A DNA stretch of 64,000 bases, taken from NCBI RefSeq assembly GCF_001921205.1, contig NZ_MSIE01000018.1, positions 1-64,000 on the forward strand, given 5' to 3'. Source of the DNA: Actinophytocola xanthii. GTDB taxonomy: Bacteria > Actinomycetota > Actinomycetes > Mycobacteriales > Pseudonocardiaceae. Each line of letters begins with the position of its first letter. The first letter of the stretch is position 1. The position numbers were made by a program, and so were the translations under genes. Below the pieces are notes generated by a model, which did not search any database, had not been told where the DNA came from, and saw only the letters and a list, made by a program, of their open reading frames with translations. Below, piece by piece: positions 24,882 to 32,516 of the stretch.

Positions 24882-25562
24882 TCACAGCAAATCTTCCAAA
24901 GGGATGACGGTGCAGTCGTGAAACTGGCGCACAAGGTTCATAGCGCGTGCCCAGCGGATGGACGGATCGTCGTAGCGGATGACTGTATCCTCGACGGGCA
25001 TAAGGGTTTTGCCCCAGTTCCGGTAGACCACCGCTCGTACACCAGCGATAGGATAATTCCGGACCCGGAGTGCGACCGCGCCTTGTCGTAGTGCTGGACA
25101 GAGGCGGGTTGCGACATCAACACAGCGGACGCAAACTGGGGGCTCGGTCACAGCCATCTTTTCCGGCCAGGACGGCCACTGGTCGCTTTCGTCTTTGAGT
25201 AGCCATAGGACGCCGTCGTCGTTCACATCGGCTGGTGCGGCGCAGACCTGGCATAGGAGGCGGCGCATGGCGCGGCGTTGGCGCATGGGATGGACGCGAC
25301 CGAAGTCGGGGCGGCCCTGGCGGGGGTGGGAGGGTACTCGGAACCAGAGGACGCCCTTGTCGTCTCGGTCGGTCAGCAGCTCGTCGGTGTAGGCGATGCC
25401 GACGCCGGGGCGTTCCACCAGTGTGGAGGGCGGCTCTGTCTCTGTGGTCCATGCGGTGATGTAGGGCGCGATGACTCGGTTGTCGGGGGCGGGATCTTCG
25501 GGGGCCGGGGCGATGGGAGGCGTTGCGCTCGCGTCGTTGGCCGTCTGTGGGCTGGCGGTCAC
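24882..25562 (-). CDS. Hypothetical protein with two CxxC motifs (Zn-ribbon-like)
   Basis: This 226-residue protein has a Pro/Ala-rich N-terminus followed by a globular part. Four cysteines are arranged as CQVC (near residue 105) and CVRC (near 145), a typical split zinc-ribbon. No enzymatic motif is seen. It starts at GTG 25562 overlapping the stop of the gene upstream (GTGA), so the two are coupled. Similar proteins occur in actinomycete mobile elements and near regulatory genes; no function is known to me. Confidence 0.68.
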   Translation of the reverse strand: MTASPQTANDASATPPIAPAPEDPAPDNRVIAPYITAWTTETEPPSTLVERPGVGIAYTDELLTDRDDKGVLWFRVPSHPRQGRPDFGRVHPMRQRRAMRRLLCQVCAAPADVNDDGVLWLLKDESDQWPSWPEKMAVTEPPVCVRCVDVATRLCPALRQGAVALRVRNYPIAGVRAVVYRNWGKTLMPVEDTVIRYDDPSIRWARAMNLVRQFHDCTVIPLEDLL

Positions 25563-25831
25563 GAGGGCTGGTCGGTGGTTTCGGCGGATAGGAGCTGGGT
25601 GGTGCCGTGTTCGTCTCGTAGGTCGGCGCGGGCGTTCATCGCTTCGGCTACTTCGGTGAGGCGGGACGCCAAGGCTCGTTCCTCGGAGGTGCTCATCGGT
25701 GTTCGGCGGCCGGCGTCGGCGTCGAGGTGGCCGATTACGTATCGGGCTAGCTGGGTGTTTACCTCTGTCACCTCGTGCATGAACAGGCCGTCGAGGTGGG
25801 CTGTCTCATCGGGTGGCGGTACGTCGTTCAT
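25559..25831 (-). CDS. Small acidic hypothetical protein
   Basis: The 90-residue product starts at ATG 25831, four bases after GGGGAG. It is acidic and helical (LFMHEVTEVNTQLARYVIGH, then SEERALASRLTEVAEAMNAR) with no cysteine or membrane helix. It is coupled by GTGA overlap to the Zn-ribbon-like gene downstream, so they likely work together. An in-frame upstream start exists but would cross the poorly coding 25832-25924 stretch. Confidence 0.65.
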   Translation of the reverse strand: MNDVPPPDETAHLDGLFMHEVTEVNTQLARYVIGHLDADAGRRTPMSTSEERALASRLTEVAEAMNARADLRDEHGTTQLLSAETTDQPS

Positions 25832-26016
25832 CTTCTCCCCAGGGCGGGACGCGGGTTGGTCGTGGAGGCACCCGGCGCCGGGGTGGCCGGGGATGACAAC
25901 GGACGATCGGCGTCGGTTGCGCACTCCCTCCCGGCGCCGGGTGCCATGGCTTCAACGCTAGGAAGCAGGTGGGCCCTCAGCCCTGACTGTCAGTCCGGGA
26001 TGACCAGTAGTCCGGG

Positions 26017-27222
26017 TTAGGCGACTGGTGCGCCGAGCCGCGTCGCGAGGTGGGCGGCCCGGCGGGCGATGTCACCGCGGGCGCGTTGCACGACGGTGTT
26101 CAAGGCCGTTCGGGCTGCGGGGCGGTACTTGAGGTCTTCGGGGGCCTCGGTGCTGGCGGCCTGGAGCATGACGAGTGCGCCGGCGTAGTCCTGGCGCTGG
26201 TTGTAGCCCTTTGCCTGATCCAGGCGGAACGCCACTCGTCGCTCGATGGACAACGTCGGTTCGGGTTGGATGCGTTCGGCGAGGCGTAGGCCTTCGGTGG
26301 CGTTGCCAGCTTCAACCTCGACGTTCACGGCGTACATTGCGACGTTGGTCGGGCCGAACGCGGTCCAGCAGACGTTGCGCTCGCCAGTCCGTTCGGCGAT
26401 CGGGACGACTGAGCGGATCCGGTCATGGGCGGTCCACATGTTTCCGAGGCGCATGCTGGCGACGGCGGCCAGCAGGCGCAGGGCACCGAGGAGTGCGAGT
26501 GCGTCCAGGTCTTCGGTGACGTGCCGCTCGACGGCTTCTGCCGCGTGGAGGGCAACGGCTTCGGCGCCTTCGGGTTGGTACTGGGCGAGCAGCACGTGGG
26601 CCAGGTTCCATCGCGCTGATGCCAGCCGGACGGGGTCGTTGGCGGTTTCTGCCGCGGTGATGCCCCGTTCGGCGGCGAGTAGGGCGAGGTCGACTCGGCC
26701 GACTCGTTTGGCGAAGGTGCGCACCAGGCCGTACAGGTCGACGGCACAGGCTTGGGCTGCCTGCTCGCCGGTCGCGTGGTCGGCGCTGCGCAGCTTGCGC
26801 AGCTGCTCAGCGGAGGTGATGAGGGGCGGAAGCTGATCGGCCAGCCGGCTGTAGCGCTGTGCCGAGGTCTGCCAGGTGTGCCACGCGGCGTGGACCTGGT
26901 CGCGGAGCCCGGCGACGTCAACATCCGAGTTCTCCGTCGTGGACGGGTGTGTCAGAGCGCGATGGATGGACTCGCCGGATTCCAGCGGAGGCGTGGTCCT
27001 GGTCGGGGTTGTCTCGCCCAGCAGGTCGGACACCGACACCCCCAGCACGTGAGCCAGCTGCACCACGACTGGCAGTGCTGGGAGCTTCTTTCCCCGTTCG
27101 ATTTGGTAGAGGTAGTCAGCGGTGATGCCGGCCAGGCCGGCGACCACCGTCTGCGACTTGCGGATGGCCTGGCGGGCGAGGCGGACTCGTTCGCCGAAGG
27201 CGGCCGCCAGCTCGTGGCTCAT
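26017..27222 (-). CDS. XRE-family HTH regulator with TPR-like C-terminus
   Basis: This 401-residue protein has an N-terminal XRE/Cro HTH (residues ~8-65: RLARQAIRKSQTVVAGLAGI, then YLYQIERGKKLPAL) and a long helical C-terminal region with TPR-like repeats. This is the layout of actinomycete regulators that respond to peptides or metabolites. ATG 27222 has GGGGAG six bases upstream. It is divergent from the HAD phosphatase gene across ~80 bp. It is the last regulator before attR and may control that phosphatase or the cargo. The ligand is unknown. Confidence 0.85.
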   Translation of the reverse strand: MSHELAAAFGERVRLARQAIRKSQTVVAGLAGITADYLYQIERGKKLPALPVVVQLAHVLGVSVSDLLGETTPTRTTPPLESGESIHRALTHPSTTENSDVDVAGLRDQVHAAWHTWQTSAQRYSRLADQLPPLITSAEQLRKLRSADHATGEQAAQACAVDLYGLVRTFAKRVGRVDLALLAAERGITAAETANDPVRLASARWNLAHVLLAQYQPEGAEAVALHAAEAVERHVTEDLDALALLGALRLLAAVASMRLGNMWTAHDRIRSVVPIAERTGERNVCWTAFGPTNVAMYAVNVEVEAGNATEGLRLAERIQPEPTLSIERRVAFRLDQAKGYNQRQDYAGALVMLQAASTEAPEDLKYRPAARTALNTVVQRARGDIARRAAHLATRLGAPVA

Positions 27223-27301
27223 ATCGATCTCCCCAGACCTCTTGACCAGCACCGATAGTACGCACGCGACTACGAATCAGGAACGATGGCACACTCTGGG
27301 G

Positions 27302-28081
27302 GTGTCACCCAGCGCTCCGGCACGGCCCCGCCTCCTCGTGCTGTGGGACGTCGACCACACCCTGATCGAGACGCGCGGCGTCGGACTTGCCATCTACCGG
27401 CTCGCCTTCCCAGCGGCCACCGGACGTCCGCTCGCGGAGCTGGCCAAGATCTCCGGCCGGACCGAGCTGGACATCATCCGTGAGACGTTGCGGATCAACG
27501 GTGTGGAACCCACGTCCGCCGCGGTCGACCGACTGGCGACAGCGCTCATCCAGGGGTACGAGGACGCTCGTGCCGAGCTGGCCGGCCAGGGGCGGGCCCT
27601 TCCCGGTGCCCATGACGTCCTCACCAGCTTGGGCGCCAACCCGGCGATCTTCCAGACCGTGCTGACAGGCAACCTGCGGGAAGTCGCCCGGATCAAGCTG
27701 GAGGTCTTCGGACTCGACGCCTTCCTTGACCTCGACGCCGGGGCGTACGGCGACGACCACCAGGAGCGCGCCATGCTGGTGGCCCTCGCCCAGGAGCGCG
27801 CCCGCCAGCGCAGCAGGGTTCCGTTCGGCAATGACAGGACGGTGCTCGTTGGGGACACTCCGAACGACGTAGCGGCCGGCTTGACGGCGGGAGCGCGCGT
27901 CCTCGGGATCGCGACCGGGAAGACCAGCCTTGACGAGCTTCGCGACGCGGGGGCGACGTACACGGCCAAGGACCTCGACGAGGCAGCGTCCCTGTTGACC
28001 ACACTCGCCTTCGAGGTGCCTCGCCAGGAAGATCATCCCCACCTTTACCCCAACAAAACCACCACGAATGACGGCGGCTGA
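27302..28081 (+). CDS. HAD superfamily hydrolase (phosphoglycolate-phosphatase-like)
   Basis: The 259-residue protein has HAD motif I WDVDHTL (two catalytic aspartates), a helical cap domain, motif II in VLTGNL and motif IV VGDTPNDVAAG. Such enzymes hydrolyse small phosphate esters in the cytoplasm; the substrate is not predictable. GTG 27302 is the best start: the family N-terminus begins just after it, although no ribosome site is obvious, so a leaderless message is possible. It is the last gene of the element, ending about 95 bp before attR, and is divergent from the XRE-TPR regulator. Confidence 0.85.
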   Translation: MSPSAPARPRLLVLWDVDHTLIETRGVGLAIYRLAFPAATGRPLAELAKISGRTELDIIRETLRINGVEPTSAAVDRLATALIQGYEDARAELAGQGRALPGAHDVLTSLGANPAIFQTVLTGNLREVARIKLEVFGLDAFLDLDAGAYGDDHQERAMLVALAQERARQRSRVPFGNDRTVLVGDTPNDVAAGLTAGARVLGIATGKTSLDELRDAGATYTAKDLDEAASLLTTLAFEVPRQEDHPHLYPNKTTTNDGG

Positions 28082-28175
28082 CCGGGTCCGTCCAGAGGTG
28101 GCCGGGACACGTTCTGCCAGGTCACGAGGGATGTTAGTAGGGGATGACAGACGGCCGATGAGAGCGATCACGAAA

Positions 28176-28214
28176 CCGTAGGTTCTGGGTTCGAGCCCCA
28201 GGCGGCCCACTCTT
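28176..28214 (+). repeat. attR: 39-bp attachment repeat
   Basis: It is an exact copy of 10492-10530, consisting of the 3' third of tRNA-Lys plus five bases. No tRNA 5' part is present here. This marks the distal end of the integrated element. Confidence 0.93.
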
Positions 28215-28658
28215 TGCCTGGTCAGCGGACTCCTCGTCGTTCCGTACGACCACGAAAACCCGTTCCCGTCCACTTTCCGTCCACTTTCGTTCGCGGGTGC
28301 TCGGAGCGAGGGCGGGCGCGCTGAGCGCTCCCCTTGGTCTGCATGCGGCCATCCCCGCTGGCCGGAAGTCGCTCGACCAGCTCGTCGAGTTCCTCGGCCG
28401 AGAAAGAACCCTCCTCGCCGGCTTCGTTGTCGGCGTCCTCGCGGCTGCTGTCGCCCAGTGGGAGTGGGGGCCGCTGGTCCGCATTGACGCACTGCACTAC
28501 GCCGCCGTCGCCGCGCCAATCGTCGAGCTCCCCGCGGCATCACGGCTCAACCGACGGCGCAATGTGCTGAGGTCTACCCGATCGGCCGTCCCGAGAGGCG
28601 ACCTTCATCGGTTTGATCACCTCGGGACCGCCGCTCATCCGCGCGAACGGAGCATCTG
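28215..28658. other. Flank of attR: possible gene remnant on minus strand
   Basis: There is no intact gene. The minus strand has a coding-like stretch (about 28220-28530) with segments such as SFSAEELDELVERLP and SEHPRTKVDGKWTG but no proper start. It ends right at the tRNA 3' flank, where the end of an integrase is normally found. It may be the decayed tail of an earlier element at this site. Confidence 0.4.
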
Positions 28659-28871
28659 GTGAGAGTCACACATCTGGGTACCGTCGACTCTGGCAAGAGC
28701 GGCTCCCCGGCCGCGTTCGCCAGGGACCGAGGGACCTACCTGATCCAGGGCTACAAGAGCACCGACGAGGGGGCGCTAGCCGAGGTACGTTGCCACGGCC
28801 TGCCCGACCACGAGGATGTCGTCGAGGTGTCGCCCAGCGTGCTGCAGTTTCTGACGCGACAGGAGGGGTGA
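28659..28871 (+). CDS. Small hypothetical protein upstream of DUF6879 gene
   Basis: The 70-residue product starts at GTG 28659 with CGGAG upstream. Its sequence (RVTHLGTVDSGKSGSPAAF, ending VSPSVLQFL) is of a type that regularly precedes DUF6879 genes in actinomycetes; this is recalled rather than searched. Its stop shares a base with the following start (TGATG). It appears intact even though the two following genes are broken. Confidence 0.65.
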   Translation: MRVTHLGTVDSGKSGSPAAFARDRGTYLIQGYKSTDEGALAEVRCHGLPDHEDVVEVSPSVLQFLTRQEG

Positions 28872-29388
28872 TGCTTTCGCGCGATGAGTTCGAGCAGCTG
28901 TTCCAGGAGTTCACTGCCTCGGCCTGGCGCCTGGAGATCCAACCGCCTACGACGAGCCGGAGGAGCGCGAGCCGCTCCGACGTTGGCTCGCCGGCGAGCC
29001 GGACGACCTGACGTGGATGGCCGACTGGTGGGAGTGGATCAGCGACGTCCGGGAATCCGGCCGGCAGTTTGGCAGGGTGCGCGTGCTGTACGAGCCGCCG
29101 TCGGACTACCAGCGGTACGAGCTCGAGGTGCTCACCCCGCCGGCGGTCGACGCCGGCGAGGACATCCGTCTGTTGCCCGGGGCGCGTGCTCGCGAGCTGC
29201 GGTTACCGGAACGGGACTTCTGGCTGTTCGACGATGCTCGCGTGGCCGTGATGCACTTCGGTGCGGACGGCGTCCACGGCGCCGAGCTGCTCGACGACCC
29301 GGCCGCGGTGGCACCGTTCCGCGCTGCACGAGCTCGTGCATGGGACGCTTCGATCCCGTACCGCGAATGGGCCGCCAACGCCCCATGA
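28871..29388 (+). pseudogene. DUF6879 family gene with a one-base frameshift
   Basis: The frame starts at ATG 28871 (MLSRDEFEQLFQEFTASAW) and breaks near 28945. The family sequence then continues in another frame (AYDEPEEREPLRRWL) to the stop at 29386-29388. The whole interval is 518 bp, one short of a complete 173-codon gene, and a single missing G in the CCGCC at about 28945 would restore it. DUF6879 proteins are small and usually sit beside XRE regulators. It could be real inactivation or a base-call error. Confidence 0.75.
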
Positions 29389-29598
29389 CCTTGACGCGGC
29401 GGCTGCGGCTCGGAGACGAGCTGGCCGCCCTGCGCAACGCCGCCGCCCTGCAGGCGAAAGACCTTGCCGCCGCGCTCGGCTGGGACGCATCCAAGGTGAG
29501 CAAACTCGAGCGCGGCAAGCAGCTGGCCAGCGACGGCGACCTCGTCGCCTGCGCGTGCGGTCGGCGGCGAGGACCAGCTCGAGTCGATGCGCGAGTAG
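29385..29598 (+). pseudogene. Truncated XRE-family regulator
   Basis: This starts in ATGA overlap with the DUF6879 frame and encodes an XRE HTH (LGDELAALRNAAALQAKDLA and ASKVSKLERGKQ). Near 29550 the frame shifts; the family sequence continues as AVGGEDQLESMRE and hits a TAG at 29596-29598. The rest (a DUF5753-type sensing domain in intact relatives) is missing. With the broken DUF6879 gene this indicates a decaying regulatory cluster. Confidence 0.7.
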
Positions 29599-29649
29599 CT
29601 CCGGGAACCGCGCATCCCGACCGCTCACTTCCCTGACCAGCCGCCGGTC

Positions 29650-30132
29650 CTACGGTGTCGACAACCGCCGGGCCTGCTCGTTGCCCACCTCGGTCGTGCG
29701 CCGCAGGTACCGCTCGATCACCGCGAGCTCGTCGTCGCCGAAGTCCTGGAGGGCTTCGGTGAACGCGCCGCCGGGTGAGGCCCAGGCGGTGTTGATCTCC
29801 GCGCCGCGCTGGGTCGCGAGTGACACCAGCGCTTTGCGGCGATCCCGCGGATCGGGTACGCGCGTCACCAGACCAGCCTCCTCCAGTCTGTCCACGAGCC
29901 GAGTCGCCGAACCAGAGGTCAGGCCGAGCAGCTTCGCGATCTCGCCGGTGGACAGCGGTTCGGGCTCGAGGTCGAGCAGGCTCACGCACTGGAGGTCCGT
30001 CGGATGCAGCCCGAGGCGGTTGGCGAGCGCCTGGTTGAACAGCGCGTAGGCGGCGTAGTGCCGCCGGCCGGCCACGGCGATGGCCGCGAGGAGCTCCGCG
30101 CGATCCCGGTTTGACACGTCTGTTCCATCCAT
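29650..30132 (-). CDS. MarR family transcriptional regulator
   Basis: This 160-residue winged-helix protein has a recognition region (LSTGEIAKLLGLTSGSATRL), a wing (DPRDRRKALVSL) and flanking dimerisation helices. MarR proteins are dimeric repressors, usually relieved by small phenolic ligands or oxidants. It is divergent from the SnoaL-like gene, with a palindromic operator candidate between them, so it likely controls both. ATG 30132 has a weak ribosome site; GTG 30117 is an alternative start. Confidence 0.87.
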   Translation of the reverse strand: MDGTDVSNRDRAELLAAIAVAGRRHYAAYALFNQALANRLGLHPTDLQCVSLLDLEPEPLSTGEIAKLLGLTSGSATRLVDRLEEAGLVTRVPDPRDRRKALVSLATQRGAEINTAWASPGGAFTEALQDFGDDELAVIERYLRRTTEVGNEQARRLSTP

Positions 30133-30142
30133 CCTAAAGTAT

Positions 30143-30173
30143 CTGCGTCACGCAGTTATTGCGCCATGCAGAT
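30143..30173. promoter_or_regulatory. Palindromic operator candidate for the MarR regulator
   Basis: CTGCGT-C-ACGCAG (30143-30155) is a perfect 6+6 dyad just upstream of the marR start. The half-site ATCTGC recurs inverted as GCAGAT at 30168-30173 on the SnoaL side. The spacing fits a divergent operator. Confidence 0.55.
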
Positions 30174-30198
30174 ATATGTCCACAACAGGAGTAGCACC

Positions 30199-30663
30199 AT
30201 GAACACCTTGCCCGACAGCAGGCTTCGCGATCTCTACGGGCGCTGGTCCGACCTGTGGCGCGGCGACTTCAGCCAGGCTGAGGACATCCTCGACCCGACC
30301 TTTGTCGTGCACCAGGCACGGCCGGACGGCAGCGACTCGGAAGCCACGACGGGACCGGCGCGACTGCTCCCGGAGATCGAGCAGACCATGGCGGTCTTCG
30401 GCGACATCACCATCACGGTCGACCTCGGCCCCATCATCGACGGCGATATGATCGCGGCGAGGTGGACCATGAGCGCCACCTACGAGGGCGGCCTCCCCGG
30501 CGCCACAGCACCCGCCGGCACGAAGATCGCTTTCAGCGGCCACGACATCCTGCGCGTGTCCAACGACAAGTTCGTCGAATACTGGACCTGCACCGACATC
30601 CTCGACGGCCTCGCCCAACTTGGCGCCGTCTCCGGCCCCAACGGACCCGGTCGTAGCCACTAG
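30199..30663 (+). CDS. SnoaL-like / ester-cyclase family protein
   Basis: This 154-residue protein of the NTF2-like alpha+beta barrel fold has SnoaL-like features: LYGRWSDLWRGDFSQAEDIL, FVVHQARPDG, IAARWTMSATYEG and FSGHDILRVSNDKFVEYW. Some members are aldol cyclases of polyketide tailoring; many are of unknown function. ATG 30199 follows AGGAG. It is divergent from the MarR gene and probably its target. No polyketide genes adjoin it, so a general detoxification or lyase role is as likely. Confidence 0.8.
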   Translation: MNTLPDSRLRDLYGRWSDLWRGDFSQAEDILDPTFVVHQARPDGSDSEATTGPARLLPEIEQTMAVFGDITITVDLGPIIDGDMIAARWTMSATYEGGLPGATAPAGTKIAFSGHDILRVSNDKFVEYWTCTDILDGLAQLGAVSGPNGPGRSH

Positions 30664-30783
30664 CGAGACCAAACGGGTTCGCACCTGAGCCTGCGAACGG
30701 GGACTACGGCCTGGCAGTGGGCTTGACACCCCCGGGTGCGGAATCGGTTTGCCTCCCCGGCCTTGGCCTGGGAGCCTCGCCCG

Positions 30784-31899
30784 GTGTCGTCCTCCCTGCT
30801 GGTCAACTTCGTCTACTGTCACCCGATCGGGCACGTCGTCGAGGCGTTGCACTACGCCAACGGCTACCGGGCGGCTGACCCGGGGCAGCGGGTGTCGGTG
30901 GCGCTCAACGAGAACACGGCCACCGAGCTGGCCGACCACGTGTCGTTCGTGGAGGGGGTCTATTCGGTCCCCATGGACGTCTTCGACGGCGCCGCCGACC
31001 ACTCCGCCACCCTCTCCGCGCTGCCGTCCGCATGGGACGTCGTGGTCTCGGACTTCCGCGGCTACGACCCCACCCAGCGGAGCCTGTTCCCCGGCATCGC
31101 GTCCTGGTTCGACGCCAGCACGGCCTACTTCTCCGGGCAGAAGGGCTTCGCCGGCTTTCCCAAGCCCGTTCCCTACTCGCCCGGGGAGCACTGGCGGTTG
31201 TCGATACCGCCGGCCGACGCGCGTTTCTCCGGGGACGGGCCGCGGATCGCCGTGCTGCCGGGCGGAAGCGCGCCCCGCTCGTTCTACCCGTCGACCCGTT
31301 CGTGGGAGCTGGTCGTCGACGCGCTCGCCAAGCAGTTCCCCACCGCCACCTTCTGCCTCGTCGGCAAGCTGCGTGCGGACACCCGGACCTCGACCACCTT
31401 CACGGCCGAGGAGATGGACCGCATCCGCGCCGCCATGCCCCGCCGCGTCGACGTCGTGGACGAGCCGCTGCTCGACCAACTCGCCGCGGTGGCCGCCTGT
31501 GACGTGCTGGTCTCCCCGCACACCGGGTTCGGCATGGTCGCGCTCGCCGCCGGGACCCCGTGGCTGACGATCGGCGGCAACCGTTGGCCGGAGTACTTCT
31601 TCAACGGCGTGCCCTTCTACACGGTCATCCCGGACGTGTCCCGCTTCCCCGCCTACACGATGATGTCGGCCAACCCGCCGATGGTCGACGACGACGGGGA
31701 ACGCTCGCCCAGCATGTCCCGCACCCGGATCGAGGCCGATCTCGACGAGCTGGTCGAGGCCGCCGCCACGTTGGTGTCCGGCGGGCTGGACTACGACACG
31801 GCCCTGCGTGCTCACGCGACGCGGATGCTCCCGGTCGTCGGCGGCGACCCGGCCCAACTGTGGTCCATCGACAACGTGCTCGCCGCCTCGCTCGCCTGA
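30784..31899 (+). CDS. GT9-like (heptosyltransferase-fold) glycosyltransferase
   Basis: This protein of about 371 residues has a two-domain GT-B layout. The second half shows IAVLPGGSAPRSFYPSTRSWE, ATFCLVGKL and CDVLVSPHTGFGMVALAAGTPW, close to the glycosyltransferase-9/ADP-heptose transferase pattern for donor binding. It has no signal peptide or membrane helix. GTG 30784 is preferred with GGGAG ~9 bases upstream; GTG 30736 would add 16 unconserved residues. No sugar-biosynthesis genes adjoin it, so donor and acceptor are unknown. Confidence 0.75.
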   Translation: MSSSLLVNFVYCHPIGHVVEALHYANGYRAADPGQRVSVALNENTATELADHVSFVEGVYSVPMDVFDGAADHSATLSALPSAWDVVVSDFRGYDPTQRSLFPGIASWFDASTAYFSGQKGFAGFPKPVPYSPGEHWRLSIPPADARFSGDGPRIAVLPGGSAPRSFYPSTRSWELVVDALAKQFPTATFCLVGKLRADTRTSTTFTAEEMDRIRAAMPRRVDVVDEPLLDQLAAVAACDVLVSPHTGFGMVALAAGTPWLTIGGNRWPEYFFNGVPFYTVIPDVSRFPAYTMMSANPPMVDDDGERSPSMSRTRIEADLDELVEAAATLVSGGLDYDTALRAHATRMLPVVGGDPAQLWSIDNVLAASLA

Positions 31900-31906
31900 C
31901 CGGGCG

Positions 31907-32455
31907 TCACCGCAGCAGGGCGGGGAGCTTCAGGAGCGCCTCGGTGATCTGCCATGGCTGGAGGCCCCTCTCCTCGCGCTGGTAGGTGTAGACCTCGGGA
32001 GCCAGCGGCGCCAACAGAATTTCCACCAGGGCCTCGACCTCCTTCACCTCCGCGGCCAGCAGGAGCGAGCGGACGTGGGCGCGCCAGAAGCCGTACGCCC
32101 CGGTCTCGAACCGTGAGCGGCCGACCTCACTCCCGAGGACCAGGTGCCGGTGTCGCTCCAGCAACTCCACCATCGCCCCATAGAAAGCGGCGAGGCGGTC
32201 GGCGGGAGCGGCGCCGGGGCCAAGCGGTGGAGCTCCGCGCAGCATCCGCTCCTGCAACTCCCGTTCGTGCTCGTCGAGCAGGGCCACGGCAATGGAGGCC
32301 CGGTCGGGGTATCGGCGGTAGAGCGTGCCCCTCCCCACGCCCGCCGCCCGGGCGATGTCCTCCATCGTCACCTCGTGGGGCGGGCGCGCGGCGAACAGGT
32401 CGGCTGCGGCCGTCAGGATGCGCGCCCGGTTGCGTGCGGCGTCTGCCCTCTCCAC
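31907..32455 (-). CDS. TetR family transcriptional repressor
   Basis: The 182-residue protein has an N-terminal TetR HTH (ARILTAAADLFAARPPHEVT, then DIARAAGVGRGTLYRRY) and a helical ligand-binding C-terminal domain. GTG 32455 is the start. It is divergent from the azoreductase-SMR operon, and a 9-bp inverted repeat spans the intergenic region, so it most likely represses that operon and itself until an inducer such as a quinone or cationic compound binds. Confidence 0.88.
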   Translation of the reverse strand: MERADAARNRARILTAAADLFAARPPHEVTMEDIARAAGVGRGTLYRRYPDRASIAVALLDEHERELQERMLRGAPPLGPGAAPADRLAAFYGAMVELLERHRHLVLGSEVGRSRFETGAYGFWRAHVRSLLLAAEVKEVEALVEILLAPLAPEVYTYQREERGLQPWQITEALLKLPALLR

Positions 32456-32466
32456 GGACGCAGTCT

Positions 32467-32516
32467 AACTGGACACGCCGTCCGGCTCCGTGATTAAGTG
32501 GACGCCATGTCCAGTT
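32467..32516. promoter_or_regulatory. Inverted repeat, candidate TetR operator
   Basis: AACTGGACA (32467-32475) and TGTCCAGTT (32508-32516) form a perfect 9-bp dyad with a 32-bp spacer. The right arm overlaps the azoreductase start codon. Two dimers may bind, or the arms may be separate half-operators. Confidence 0.5.

Larger units (their letters stand above)
10492..28214. mobile_element. Integrated AICE (pSAM2-type integrative and conjugative element) in tRNA-Lys
   Basis: The element is delimited by an exact 39-bp direct repeat, one copy inside tRNA-Lys and one at the far end. It carries the full AICE backbone: tyrosine integrase next to attL, MerR-like excisionase, rolling-circle replication initiator, DUF2637/Spd-like membrane proteins, a single FtsK/TraB-like transfer ATPase, a Pra-like activator and a KorSA-like GntR repressor. 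AICEs excise, replicate as circles and move as double-stranded DNA using only the FtsK-like protein. All backbone genes look intact, so it may still be mobile. The segment from about 18.8 to 28.1 kb is accessory cargo with visibly lower GC and different codon style from the flanks. Confidence 0.93.

Noticed and set aside
28134-28484. Minus-strand frame reading GPPGARTQNL across attR
   Set aside because: This is the well-known false translation of a tRNA 3' end and not a protein; it marks the att site.
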